Source: CALODL01 sp942492115 (GTDB lineage: Bacteria > Planctomycetota > Phycisphaerae > UBA1845 > CAIVHJ01). From it: 17,608 bases of DNA. How positions within the stretch are numbered: position 1 is the stretch's first letter; each line of letters begins with the position of its first letter. The stretch lies in contig CALODL010000038.1 of assembly GCA_942492115.1 (NCBI GenBank), positions 1 through 17,608 of the forward strand, given 5' to 3'. The notes below the pieces were generated by a model. That model did no database searches and was not told the DNA's origin. It saw nothing but the letters and a program-made list of their open reading frames with translations. The position numbers and the translations under genes are program-made. This document shows, one piece after another, positions 8,266-17,608 of this stretch.

Positions 8266-9310
8266 TGACGTGCATGAGATCGCCGCGCGTTTCGGTGGCG
8301 GTGCGGCTGTCGAGGCGGTCACGCCCATACATGGTGGGCACATCAATGACTCATATCTCGTAACCTGGGCCGGTCTGACTGCACGCCATGTCCTGCAGCG
8401 CCTCAACCCGGACGTATTCCAGAAGCCCGTGTTCGTGATGGACAACATCGTCCGCGTCACGCGTCACCTGGCCGCGACGGCCCCCGGCCGACACGTGCAA
8501 CTGGTGCCCGCAGCGGATGGCCGGATGTATTGCGAGATCGACGGGGCCGTGTGGCGGATGTCCGTGTTCATCGAGCACGCCAGGTGCCTGACCGCGCCGC
8601 GCGATCGTCATGATGTCTACGCGGCGGCGACGGCCTTCGGCGCGTTCCACCGTGTTCTGGCCTCGTTGCCGGCACCGCAACTTCATGAGGTCATTCCCGG
8701 ATTTCATGACACGACGGCGCGCTGTGTTCAACTGCAGCACGCGATCGTAGGCACAACGCGTGGACGCTTGTCTGCGGCCGGCGCAGCGCTGCATGCTGCT
8801 GAATGCTATCGGGGGTGCGCCGACGCCCTGCAGAGCATGGAGCGGGCCAACGTTGCTCGACGGCGTATCGTGCACAATGACGCCAAGCTGGCCAATGTTC
8901 TCTTTGACCACAATCCCTCGGTGATGCCATGTGTCATTGACCTGGACACCGTGATGCCGGGCCTGATTCTGCATGATGTGGGTGACATGATTCGGACCAT
9001 GACGTCGACGGCGTCCGAGGACGGCGCGGATGACCCGCGTGCGGTCGTCGACCCGGACCTCTACGCGGCGGTGGTCGACGGCTACCGGACTATGGCAGAT
9101 GGGTTGCTGACGCCAACTGAACGGAAGAATCTGTTGACCGCCGGGATCGTCGTGACCTACGAACAGGGCGTGCGTTTCCTGACCGATTACCTGCTGGGAG
9201 ACCCGTATTACCGAGTTGATTATCCGGAGCACAACCTCCGGCGCAGCCTGCGTCAGTTCCGGTTGCTCGCGTCACTGGACGCCCATGGGGCTGAACTGCG
9301 CGCCGTGTGA
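8258..9310 (+). CDS. N-acetylhexosamine 1-kinase-like phosphotransferase
   Basis: The product is 350 residues of the aminoglycoside phosphotransferase (APH) fold, close to bifidobacterial N-acetylhexosamine 1-kinase (NahK), which phosphorylates GlcNAc or GalNAc at the anomeric carbon using ATP. Visible features are HGGHINDSYLV near the N-terminus (nucleotide loop), LQRLNPDVFQKPVFVMDNI (a NahK-type stretch), the catalytic loop VHNDAKLANVLF (Asp208 as base) and the metal motif DLDTVMPG (Asp228 and Asp230). Homologues were long labelled 'mucin desulfatase', which is probably wrong. The ATG overlaps the stop of the nucleotidyltransferase (atgcgtgatga), showing an operon. A 1-phosphate made here is the natural substrate of that partner. 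AmgK/MurU, the kinase/uridylyltransferase pair of peptidoglycan recycling, is an alternative with the same logic. Confidence 0.87.
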   Translation: MRDDVHEIAARFGGGAAVEAVTPIHGGHINDSYLVTWAGLTARHVLQRLNPDVFQKPVFVMDNIVRVTRHLAATAPGRHVQLVPAADGRMYCEIDGAVWRMSVFIEHARCLTAPRDRHDVYAAATAFGAFHRVLASLPAPQLHEVIPGFHDTTARCVQLQHAIVGTTRGRLSAAGAALHAAECYRGCADALQSMERANVARRRIVHNDAKLANVLFDHNPSVMPCVIDLDTVMPGLILHDVGDMIRTMTSTASEDGADDPRAVVDPDLYAAVVDGYRTMADGLLTPTERKNLLTAGIVVTYEQGVRFLTDYLLGDPYYRVDYPEHNLRRSLRQFRLLASLDAHGAELRAV

Positions 9311-9372
9311 TCCGAAATGGTCCTCAGCGGATGGCTCGCCCGATCCCGCCAGGCTTAGGGTTCAGACAGGGG

Positions 9373-11173
9373 CTAGTCTGCTCGACGCCGTGCGCCGTGC
9401 GCGGGGCGTTGCCCTGCTCTGACACTGCGGACCAGCAGCGTCCCGGCCACCACTGCAACCAGCCCGCACACCACCGCCGCGGCGTGTCGGCCATACAGTA
9501 CATACCCGGTGCCGAACAGGATGGCATAGACCATCGCGCACCCGGCCGTGGTTCCCAGGAGGGCTTCTGCTGGTCGATCCGTTGAGGTGGGCAGGCCGGC
9601 ATCGCGCCGAACACGTCGCCAGCCCGGTCCGGCTGGGCGAATCCGGTCGTAGAATCGTGCGAGTGTCGTCGCATCGGCCGGCGGCGTGATCATCGTGATC
9701 AGCCACCAGACGAACGTCGTACTGCCGACAGAAATCAGCAGGCGTTCCGCGGAGGACAGCGCGCACGTTCCGAGCCACATGGCCGTGGCCATGGAAGCGC
9801 TCATGGCGGAGATTTCGCTCCACGCATTGATCCGCCACCAGTACCACCGCAACAGGTAGATGAGCCCGGTTCCGGCACCGATCGAGAGCAGCAGATCGAA
9901 TGCGTCCCGCGCCGTGTCCAGGTAGAACACGACGGTTCCGGCCAGGACCATGAGTGCGCAAGTGACCCATCGCGACACGGCGACGTAGTGGCGTTCGTTG
10001 GCGTCGGGTTTCATGAACCGTCGATAAAGATCATTGACCAGGTACGACGCGCCCCAGTTCAGATGAGTGGACATGGTTGAGATGTAGGCTGCCAGCAGTG
10101 ACGCGACGAGCAGTCCGAGCAGGCCATGGGGCAGCAGGGTCAGCATGGCCGGGTAGGCGATGTCATGGCCGATGAGTGCGGGGGTCGACATGTGGGAGGG
10201 CATCGCGCAAGTCGGCGACGGTCGGGAAGATGACCAGCGATGCCAGCGCGACGATGATCCACGGCCACGGCCGCAGGGCATAGTGGGCGACGTTGTACCA
10301 CAGCGTCGCACCGAGGGCGTGGCGCTCGTTGCGCGCCGCCAGCATGCGCTGGGCGACGTAGCTGCCACCTCCTGGTTCCGACCCCGGATACCACGTGGCC
10401 CACCACTGGACCGTCAGCGGCAGAATCAGGACTGGGATCAGCACATCCCAGTTGAGCGTCCAGCCATCGTCGCGCGCGACGGTGAACTCGGGTACCAGTG
10501 TCAGCTTGGCCTGGGGCAGTTGCGCGATCAGGCCGTCGAGTCCGCCGATCCGTTCATTACCGAGGATCACAACGGCCGCGGCAACGACACCGATCATGGC
10601 AATGGTGAACTGAACCACATCGGCTGCCATGACACCCCACAACCCCGACAGCGTTGAGAAGGCGATGCACAGCAGCCCACACACCAGGACCGTCTGCCAG
10701 CGATCGAGCCCGAGCAGGACGCTGGCGATCTTGACCGCTGCCAGCGTCACCGACGCCATGATGATGACGTTGAATACCACGCCGAGATAGACGGCGCGAA
10801 AGCCGCGCACGAACGCCGCCGGTCGGCCGGAGTAGCGCAGTTCATAGAATTCGAGATCGGTCAGGACGCCACTGCGGCGCCACAACCGGGCGAAGAAGAA
10901 TACCGTGGTCATGCCGGTCAACAGAAATGCCCACCACACCCAGTTGTTGCTCACGCCGCCCGTGCGTACGAGATCGGCGACCAGGTTGGGCGTGTCGGTG
11001 CTGAACGTCGTGGCGACCATCGACGTGCCGGCGAGCCACCACGGCGCCGAGCGTCCGGAGAGGAAGAATTCAACGGTGCCGCGCCCGGCCCGGCGGGCCA
11101 GGAGGATGGCTGGCGCCAGCGATGCGCCAATACAAGCCACGATCACGACCCAATCGAGTGTGTTCAAGTGCAT
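9373..11173 (-). CDS. Sodium:solute symporter (SSS family), with apparent frameshift
   Basis: The product is about 599 residues after correcting one frameshift. It is an SSS-family (LeuT-fold, SLC5-like) inner-membrane transporter that couples sodium entry to uptake of a sugar or similar solute. Segments include LDWVVIVACIGASLAPAILL (first helix), FFLSGRSAPWWLAGTSM and AADVVQFTIAMIGVVAAAVV. The sodium-site region AAYISTMSTHLNWGASYLV follows the frameshift. The frame breaks near 10180–10184: the first part runs to a stop at 10163 and the second reads on in another frame from about 10185. Removing one G from the run of five restores a continuous sequence (ALPHVD joined to PALIGHDIAY). I chose ATG 11173; GTG at 11188, directly after the preceding stop, is the alternative. 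It converges on the kinase gene with 62 nt between. Confidence 0.85.
10180..10184 (-). other. Homopolymer indel causing the symporter frameshift
   Basis: A run of five G on the plus strand (five C in the gene) is one base longer than the reading frame needs. The corrupted inverted copy has only four C at the matching place (11888–11891). That points to a single-base insertion error in this window's left arm rather than a true inactivation. Confidence 0.65.
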
Positions 11174-11395
11174 CGAGAGTTGTTCCACTTACTCGAATGA
11201 GAGCATGATCGTCGCGCTGCGTGGCCCGCGAAAGGGCGTTCCTTCGGCATGGGCCCAGCGCGCATGCGTGCAGTGCACGTCAGTGCAGCGGCTGGACTCG
11301 ACCCACTCCCCATCACGCAAGCGTACAGCGATACTCAACTCGGTGAACTTGAAGTAATCACCACCGGGGTTTGCGATATGCAGGGCGTTGGCCTG
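10896..11395. other. Unpaired spacer between the inverted arms
   Basis: This ~0.5-kb stretch occurs once. It holds the first ~93 codons of the symporter and the C-terminal end of the preceding gene. No transposase, terminal repeats or perfect hairpin were seen that would explain the inversion biologically. Confidence 0.6.
11189..11390 (-). CDS. C-terminal fragment of an upstream gene
   Basis: About 67 codons read in one open frame and end in TAA at 11189–11191, directly next to the GTG at 11188 and 15 nt before the chosen symporter start. Pieces such as ALHIANPGGDYFKFTELS, VRLRDGEWVESSRCTDVHC and GPRSATIMLSFE look like ordinary coding sequence with beta strands. I do not recognise the family. 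The tight spacing suggests an operon with the symporter. The 5' part is missing because from about 11390–11396 the sequence switches to the inverted copy. A stop codon appears soon after in this frame, inside the copy, at about 11470. Confidence 0.5.
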
Positions 11396-12444
11396 CTTCG
11401 CCCGGTTGTGGCGCGCGGTGGCGTCTGACCGATCGCGCGCTCCAGCCGGCGGCGTTCGTCGCGCGTCATGGCGTCATCGTTGTTCTCGAGGTCGATCCTG
11501 ATGACACTGTCACGCTGTCGGGGTGTAGTCACCAACAAACCGACACATTGCATGATCCGGTGGTGATCGGTGGCATGTGGATCGTCGGCCTGATCCTGCG
11601 GCACCTACCGGAGCCAAGCGGTACTTGTACGCAGTTCACCGTCGCGCGCACGACGATGGCTGGACGCTCGACACAGATATTAGCTGATCCCAGTCCTGAT
11701 GCACCGCTGATATCCAGTGGGCACGTGGTATCCGGGGTCGGAACCAGGAAGTGGCGCTAAATCGCAGCATACTGTGGCGCGCGGCACGCCTTGTGCGATA
11801 TTCGTGCTTACTACCCTGCGGCCGATCGTGTCCTTGCTTTAACGCGCCATCTTCCCGACCGATCACGCGACCCTCCGAGATAATCGACCCCGCATGAATC
11901 ATACCCGCCGCGTCGCAACGGCTACATCAACCATGTCCATCGCATCACCTGGTCAATGATCTTTATCGGCAGTTCATGAAACCCGACGCCAACGAACGCC
12001 GCACGTCCGCCGTGGTCCTTGCTACGGTCCTGGCGGAACCGTCGTGTTCTGTACGGCTGCGGATTCATTCGATCTGTATGCAGTGCCAGAACCATGCGGT
12101 GGTACTGTGGCGGATAATGCGATGGTAATCCGCCATGGCTGCTTCCATGGCCACGGCCATAATGACTCTCCGCGGAACTTTTCTGTCGGCAGTACGACGT
12201 TCGTCTGGTGGCTGATGCGATGATCACGCCGCCGGCCGACACTCACGCATTAGGGCAACTAACGGCTGTATTCAGCGTTCTTCGGCCTGCCTGCTTAGTC
12301 GACCAGCAAGAAGCATAGAACACGGCCAGTACGGTCTATGCCGTATTCGGCCGTAACTGTAGGCCGACCGCATTGTGTCGCAGTAGTGCGTGTGTACGCT
12401 CCGCGAGTGTCGAGAGCGGGGCCCGCGCGCGTCGGCAGACTTAG
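11396..12444 (+). pseudogene. Corrupted copy of the symporter gene
   Basis: Reverse-complement counterpart of 10895–9373. Recognisable pieces include the region encoding VNDLYRRFMKPDANER (near 11953–12000), the four-C run at 11888–11891, and the stop TAG at 12442–12444. The start of the gene is absent because it lies in the spacer. It is 1,049 nt against 1,523 nt in the source, with frameshifts throughout. Probably a sequencing or chimera artefact, not a gene. Confidence 0.8.
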
Positions 12445-12499
12445 CCCCTGTCGAGCCGCAAACCTGGCGGGAATCAGCAGCCGGCCGCTGAGTTTCGAG

Positions 12500-13437
12500 T
12501 CGCACGGCGCGCACAGTTCGCCCCATGGGCGTCTCCGGTGACGCGAGCAGCCGAGCGACACCCGGGCTACGCTGGAGGTTGTGCTCCGGATAATCAACTC
12601 GGTAATGCGGGTCTCCCCGACGGAGTAATCGGTCGGGAGCGCCCTGTTCATGGGTCACGACGATCCCGGCGTCAACAGATTCTTCCGTTCGGTCTCGTCA
12701 ACCCATCTGCCATGGACGTCCGGTAACCGTCGACCACCGCCGCGTAGGAGGTCCGGGTCGACGGCCGCACGCGAGTCATCCGCAGATCCTCGGACGCCGT
12801 CGGCGAGAATCCGGATCGTGTCACCCTCATGGGAAGTAGGCCCGACATCACGTGTCCAGGTCAACGATGACACATGGCGTCACCGAGTTGGTGGTCAAGA
12901 ACATTGGCCAGTCATTGTGCGCGATGCGCCGTCGAACGGTAGCGCTCAATGCTCTGCAGGGCGTCGGCCCCCGATAGCATTCAGCAGCATGCGGCGACGG
13001 ATATCCCGCGCGCGTTGGTGCCTACGATCGCGTGCTGCGAGTTGGACACGCAGCGCGCCCGTCGGGGCGGTGCCGGAACCAGAACACGGTGGAGCGCGCC
13101 GAAGGCCGTCGCCGCGAGACATCATGACGATCCTGCATGCAGTCAGGCACCTGGCGTGCTCGATGAACACGGACGGCCCCGTCGATCGTCGCGAGCCGGC
13201 CATCCGCTGCGGGCGCCAGTTGCACGTGTCGACGGACGGAAATCGCAGTAGAGCGCATGTTGCGAGACGATGTTATTACATCACGAGACACGAAGAATGC
13301 GTCGGAGTTGAGCACATTTTGCAAAATTTCGTGGCGGTACGGTAGGTACCGGCGGAACTACGAGATATGAGTCATTGACACACCGTAACCTCGTGCCACA
13401 CCACTGCTTGCGACGTCACATGCACGTCATCACGCAT
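12500..13437 (-). pseudogene. Corrupted copy of the N-acetylhexosamine kinase gene
   Basis: Reverse-complement counterpart of 8258–9310. The start codon region is still readable at 13435–13437 and the region 12573–12612 matches 9201–9240 with two differences. It is 938 nt against 1,053 nt in the source. The catalytic loop cannot be read in frame. Open frames on both strands here are chance products. Confidence 0.8.
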
Positions 13438-14135
13438 GCGGCCCCACCAACCTGGCGGGGCTAGGCCGCCGGCCGGCATGCGGCTGCCTATTGTCGTTCC
13501 CATTTCGCTGATCGCGGAACCGTCCCGGGCCACACATGCGGGACGCATCGCCTGCGGCCCGGGCCCGGCAAGCTCATCGTCGGCGCCGCAACACGTGCCA
13601 TGCCTCGAAGGCCAGACCAGCTGCAGGGCAAGCGTGTGGCGTATTCATGGACACCGTGTCCTTACACAGACACGATCGCGACGCTGTGTCGTGCTACGTG
13701 CCCCGTCACGTGGAGACCCATGTTCGAACGTCGGGGAGATCATCGGCGGAAGTGGTGCACGTGTGCGCGCGTCTCCCGAAATATCGCGAGATGCGTGGCT
13801 GGGCCCTCGGCTCGGAATGAGACGCGACCCCCAGCGGTACCCGAGGAGCCCCGTAGATGGTCATCCCGCGTTGGTAGGCACGGACGGCGCGCGCCCCGCC
13901 CCGCAGAGCGTGGGCCATACCCCGAAATTGTAGTGCCTCGGGACATCGTCACGCGGCGCACATAGCATGCGGTACCGGCCGACAGCCTGACGGACGCGGG
14001 GTGGATCAGGTCGAACGCGCGTGACTGCCCGTTGAAATCAACCTCGAACCCGTCGGGCAAATTGTTTCGCGCGAAGCCGGAGTTGCGCTTAGGCCGGCGG
14101 CAGAGCCGACGAGCGCTTGGAGCAGCCATGGTCAT
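13430..14135 (-). pseudogene. Corrupted copy of the nucleotidyltransferase gene
   Basis: Reverse-complement counterpart of 7342–8265, with the start region recognisable at 14133–14135 (gcagccatgg and gtcattctac flanking it). It is 706 nt against 924 nt in the source. The overlap with the kinase copy is retained. No full-length frame remains. Confidence 0.8.
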
Positions 14136-14485
14136 TCTACCCTCGACCGACGGTCGCCTGACGCGAGGACCACTCGATGCCGCGTCGGAGCGGGATGCGA
14201 GAATGCAGCAGGTGCTCCGCGGCGCGTTTGTAGCCGTTTTCCGCGATCGGGCCCTGGCGAAGAGGGGCGAGCGACTGGCCCGCACGCGCCGCAAGCCGTC
14301 CAGGCAGTTCGCGGTGATGGCACCAGTGCCATCGCAAGTCCGGACTCCGAGACAGCGTAAGCTTGGTGTTTACAGCATGACCCGGAATGTGTGGATTAGG
14401 CATTCTCAAATGCTGGGCACTGGCGGATCCACCGAATGACGTAGGCCATGCGAATCCGGCCGGCCATCCGGCCGATGCGTCTTCG
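14136..14485. repeat. Copy of the divergent intergenic region
   Basis: Counterpart of 6904–7341, 350 nt against 438 nt. The part at about 14341–14418 is one of the best preserved in the right arm, for example gtttacagcatgacc and gcattctcaaatgctggg. No gene is present. That non-coding DNA is as well or as badly kept as coding DNA argues against selection. Confidence 0.8.
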
Positions 14486-16866
14486 ATGACCGCGACCTAC
14501 TCCTCGCCCGCAAGCTCTCGGCCTGCGGACGAGCCCCGGCCCCGACGCCGTGTCCATCCCGGGGCTAACGCCCGCTCCTGGCTGACTGGTCCTATGGGAA
14601 ACACGGCTCGCCGGGCCGCGCCGAAGACTGCCGTCACCGACGCGTCAGCATGGAGCGGTATGATCCCTCTCACCGAGCAGCATCCTGAGAATTCGATCGC
14701 GACATCAGCGTCATGACCATCAGTAAATTTCGCCCAACGACGCATTCACCGACTACTGTGCTGCACGCAGAGCACTGTCAATGTCGCCATCCGAAGAGAC
14801 CCCCGACGCGTCAACATCGATTCCGGCCGAAGCCGTGAATCCCTGAGTACACACACTCGCCGCCGCGGACTCAACGAAATCCTCGGCAACTTTTAAGACC
14901 AGACTGCGGGAGCGCGGCGGGAGGCGGAAGCCGTTCATTTGCGGGATCGGCCGCAGCCTGAACATCATCGATGCCGACGGCAATGTGGACAGCAGCCGTG
15001 GATCGGAGTCGCGGCGGTTCAGTGGTGGGACGGCCCGTACTCGGCGCTTACCGACGTCTCAGGCATGACATGCGGCTGGCGGCTGGATGCCTACCTCGAC
15101 GCTTGTCGGGGCGACGCGTCTGGTCTCGTAGCATTCCTGACGTCGCCGACGACCTGGAGCGCTGCGAGATGCCATGATCAGCGGGGTCGTGGATCGCGAT
15201 ATGGATAACGTGGTGGCTGTGCAAAAGCGAATGGGTTCCGGGGAGTCAACGCGTGACCAGTGCGGTAGCGTGGCCACGACGACGGTGACATCGGTCGCGG
15301 GAATCTGGCGATGGACGCCGGGCTGGGTGTACCAATCGACGGGAGTCCACGGAGGCCCGTATGTCGGTGCGGTATTTCGATAGCCGCCCGAGTACGGTTT
15401 CAACTACATTGGTCCGGATGGATTGCGACACCGCATCGCCGACGTGACCGTCAACCTGCGGCATTTCTGGAGCGCGTCAGTGCATCCTCATCATGCACAA
15501 GATCGTGTCATGGGTCCCGAGACCAAGGTGTTCGAAGGTCTCGCCACCCTCAACAACAGAACCGGGGCTGGTCGTGGCCGGCACCGGCTGGTGCGCTAGG
15601 CGACAGCGGTACCTGGCACAGTGCCAAGACCTTCGACATCGTACCGATCCCCGGCGGCCCTGACATGGACGAGTCGCGTGCCCTGGAGGGCAAGTGCGGC
15701 CATGATAAATGCGTGACCCGATCGGCTCCGCGACGAAACTGCTGACTATGACACGCGTGACGCGCCCGGCCCACGGATTACGGGAAATTGGCGTCAAAAC
15801 CGATGCAGCCCCCGAGTTCACGGCCAAGTTTTCGGCAACGTCTACGACAAACGCATGAGAAAATCCGCGGCGCGATGCGACATCATAAACGCGAGGAAAA
15901 ACTCGAAGATCATCATGACGGGGAATCCTCGCAGCCCGGCGTGACGTGACCTGACGCGACACGGAGCGGCCGCCATCTCGTCGTTCTTCGCAAGAACGAC
16001 GGCGAGCACACGCGACATGGCCTCGGCAACGCGCACACGCGGTGAGTCGGGACAGCGAGGACAAGTACACGTCTCGTTCTTCGCGCCCCGCCTGCCGACT
16101 GCGGAGCGCGAGTCGCGACGAAGACCTTCGGTCTCCCCGAGTGACTGGTACGGTGCACCTACTTCCTGTCGTGAGTTCTGAACATCCAGCTCGAGCACGT
16201 GTCTGTGCACCCCGGAGCTGATATTCGAACGCTCACAAGCATTCGACGACCCAAACCAACCCGCAGCGTATCGACGGCGGCCCACCGATCCAGTGTGTAC
16301 CACGCGGTGAGCGATGATGGAGCGGATCATCTCCGGGTCACCCGCACATGACCAGTCATATGCTGAGCAAGCAGCACATCAGTTCGTGCCATACTGGTAT
16401 TAGACTTCTTCGATGCGCTGAATGATCTCACATTCAACATGTACACGTCACGCATCCGAGTACACGAGCTCTACCCAACAGCGGCAACCGCTACGCCCTC
16501 GACAATTGATCCACCTGTGGTGATGGGTGATCACCCGATCACCGAGCGGGTTGTCGAGCAGCGTATCCGATAGCCGCGCGCGTGTCGTCGCGGCCGCGAC
16601 GGGGGCCGTGCGTCTCCGACACCGCGAGAGAAATTGTTCGGCGACGCTTTCACCAGTGCGGCCGTATCACGGACTCGGCTGCCATTGACGAGATGGTCGT
16701 GACACGGGACTCCTCCGACAGACACCTGGACGGTGTGACTCACCGGCAACGTACCGAACCCGAAATCACCAACAGTTTTCTATCTACTGCGACAGCTTTA
16801 TTTGACGGCGGCTGTTACAGCACCGGGGTCGTCGTCCGCGGCAAGAATCGTGCGACATGTCGACAT
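14486..16866 (+). pseudogene. Corrupted copy of the large exported protein gene
   Basis: Counterpart of 6903–3787, 2,381 nt against 3,117 nt. The start region (cgatgaccgcgacctac at 14484–14500) and scattered internal pieces are clear, such as gcctgaacatcatcgatgcc near 14956 and the segment near 16353 reading cagtcatatgctgagcaa. Deletions are spread over the length rather than removing one block. No long frame survives. Confidence 0.8.
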
Positions 16867-16898
16867 GGAGACTCCTCCAATTTGAACAGAATTATGAC

Positions 16899-17136
16899 AT
16901 GACGGTACTACGAGGATTCTGGTCGCCACAACGAGGCCACCGTCGGGCTGTAGCGGCAATCCGCTCGCGGGACACGCTGGCAAGTCGCCCAATGGATTAC
17001 ACGGACCCGCATTACATACCGTGTTATGCGAGAATCGACTTCATTTCAAAAAAGTAAAGAATGACACGGCGAGGACGAGACCGATGGTGTCGGTTTCACC
17101 GAGAACTCCTGGTCACGAGCCCGTCGGGGAATGATG
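16899..17136 (+). pseudogene. Corrupted copy of the small lipoprotein gene
   Basis: Counterpart of 3695–3324. The start region tatgacatgacg and the following actacgaggattctgg are preserved. It is about 238 nt against 372 nt, one of the most shortened blocks. The end is placed near the stop-like tga before gacgccgttcgacggcagc. Confidence 0.7.
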
Positions 17137-17407
17137 AGACGCCGTTCGACGGCAGCGATGGATGGGTTCCGAGAGTGACCTCGGAGCGGCGGCGGAGCAA
17201 GTACACACTCCGTCGGAAGGATTACTTTCGACCCGTAATGGCGCCGGTTGCCAAGCAATGCGGCGACTCGGAAGTCCGTGCGGAGTTCCGTCGCTGCGAA
17301 TTTTTACTAATAATAGTGCCGTTTGCTCTGCCCTTCGATCCGCCGCCGGCCGGTGGCGCGTCGCTCGGTGACGCTGCGTAAAACGGATCGTTTGTTCGAG
17401 CCGCCTG

Positions 17408-17608
17408 ATGACGACTCATGATGCGATGCTCGGCCCTTGGGACCACGCGCCGTCGCAATGCTTCACCCTGCGCATTGACGGCAGTGGCGCAGGCATCCAC
17501 GCGGCGGCCGCAGCCGATCCCGGTCCCGACGTCCGCAGCGCGGCGAGCCTGAAGCTGGCGGTTCGAGCTCTGAGCTGCGCGATCTCAAGGTCTCGATCTG
17601 GCGAAACC
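17408..17608 (+). pseudogene. Corrupted 5' copy of the DUF1571-like gene, cut by window end
   Basis: Counterpart of 3015 back to about 2780. The start atgacgactcatgatgc is identical to the source, then small deletions break the frame within the signal peptide. The window ends inside the copy. Confidence 0.8.

Larger units (their letters stand above)
2780..10895. repeat. Left arm of a long imperfect inverted repeat
   Basis: This clean arm is mirrored by the corrupted right arm. Anchor pairs read directly are: 10877–10895 with 11396–11414 (19 nt identical), 9201–9240 with 12573–12612 (2 mismatches in 40), 7006–7080 with about 14341–14418, and 3111–3160 with 17291–17340 (one inserted and one deleted T). 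Reading frames here are intact except for one single-base frameshift in the symporter gene. Confidence 0.9.
11396..17608. repeat. Right arm: corrupted inverted copy of 2780–10895
   Basis: The whole stretch follows the left arm on the opposite strand and in exact order, with short identical runs broken by many small deletions and substitutions. The sum of matching coordinates drops from 22,291 near the junction to 21,813, 21,421 and 20,451 at the far end, so bases are lost steadily rather than in one deletion. About 24% of length is missing overall. No source gene remains in frame. This is best read as a fold-back read or amplification chimera, not as genes. It runs to the window end, where the match is near 2780. 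Confidence 0.9.

Noticed and set aside
12650..14439. Several open frames of about 120–230 codons on both strands, for example 12650–13345 (+), 13740–14294 (−) and 13436–13933 (+)
   Set aside because: They lie in the corrupted inverted copy of the kinase and nucleotidyltransferase genes, have low-complexity arginine-rich products, lack ribosome sites and are explained by GC-rich chance openness.
15477..16330. Minus-strand open frames of 162–197 codons
   Set aside because: They are antisense to the corrupted copy of the large exported protein gene, with no family likeness.
11396..17608. Novel decayed duplication, retro-element or defence system occupying the right arm
   Set aside because: Every block checked maps in order to the left arm in reverse complement; no sequence unique to the right arm was found that would need another explanation.
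1..17608. CRISPR arrays, tRNA or rRNA genes, insertion sequences
   Set aside because: No regularly spaced direct repeats, cloverleaf-type sequences, conserved rRNA segments or transposase motifs were seen on either strand.

Overview
The window appears to hold about 11.4 kb of good bacterial sequence (about 1–11,390) followed by about 6.2 kb (about 11,396–17,608) that is a heavily corrupted reverse-complement copy of the first part. The organism is GC-rich. The exported protein at 2143–3015 has the look of the DUF1571 family, which is largely planctomycetal, so a member of the Planctomycetota (or a close relative in the PVC group) is the best guess. No rRNA, tRNA, CRISPR array, transposase or phage gene was seen.

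Left, credible part. Two intrinsic terminators (45–78 and 154–186) precede a lipoprotein-type YtcJ-like amidohydrolase (346–2028, +). Convergent to it on the minus strand are three exported-protein genes: a large 1038-residue protein of unknown function (3787–6903), a small lipoprotein (3324–3695) and the DUF1571-like protein (2143–3015). Divergent from these is a two-gene plus-strand operon, a sugar-phosphate nucleotidyltransferase (7342–8265) overlapping by 8 nt an N-acetylhexosamine 1-kinase-like enzyme (8258–9310). Convergent to that operon is a sodium:solute symporter (9373–11173, −), interrupted by one apparent single-base frameshift. Immediately upstream of the symporter is the last ~67 codons of another minus-strand gene (11189 to about 11390). 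The symporter, kinase and nucleotidyltransferase together suggest uptake of an amino sugar, phosphorylation at C1 and conversion to an NDP-sugar. That pathway is an inference from family and context.

Right, suspect part. From about 11,396 to the end, the sequence follows the left part backwards on the opposite strand: symporter, kinase, nucleotidyltransferase, divergent intergenic region, large protein, lipoprotein, DUF1571-like gene, in exact order. Matching stretches of about 10–50 nt alternate with frequent small deletions and substitutions. The copy is about 24% shorter than its source (7,735 nt on the left correspond to about 5,895 nt on the right), and losses run evenly through coding and non-coding DNA, with no intact reading frame. 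The arms are separated by only about 0.5 kb of unpaired sequence. The simplest explanation is a fold-back (palindromic) long-read or amplification chimera at a contig end, represented by one unpolished noisy second strand. A real, decayed inverted duplication is the less likely alternative. All open frames in 11,396–17,608 should be treated as spurious, and no new biological system should be inferred there.
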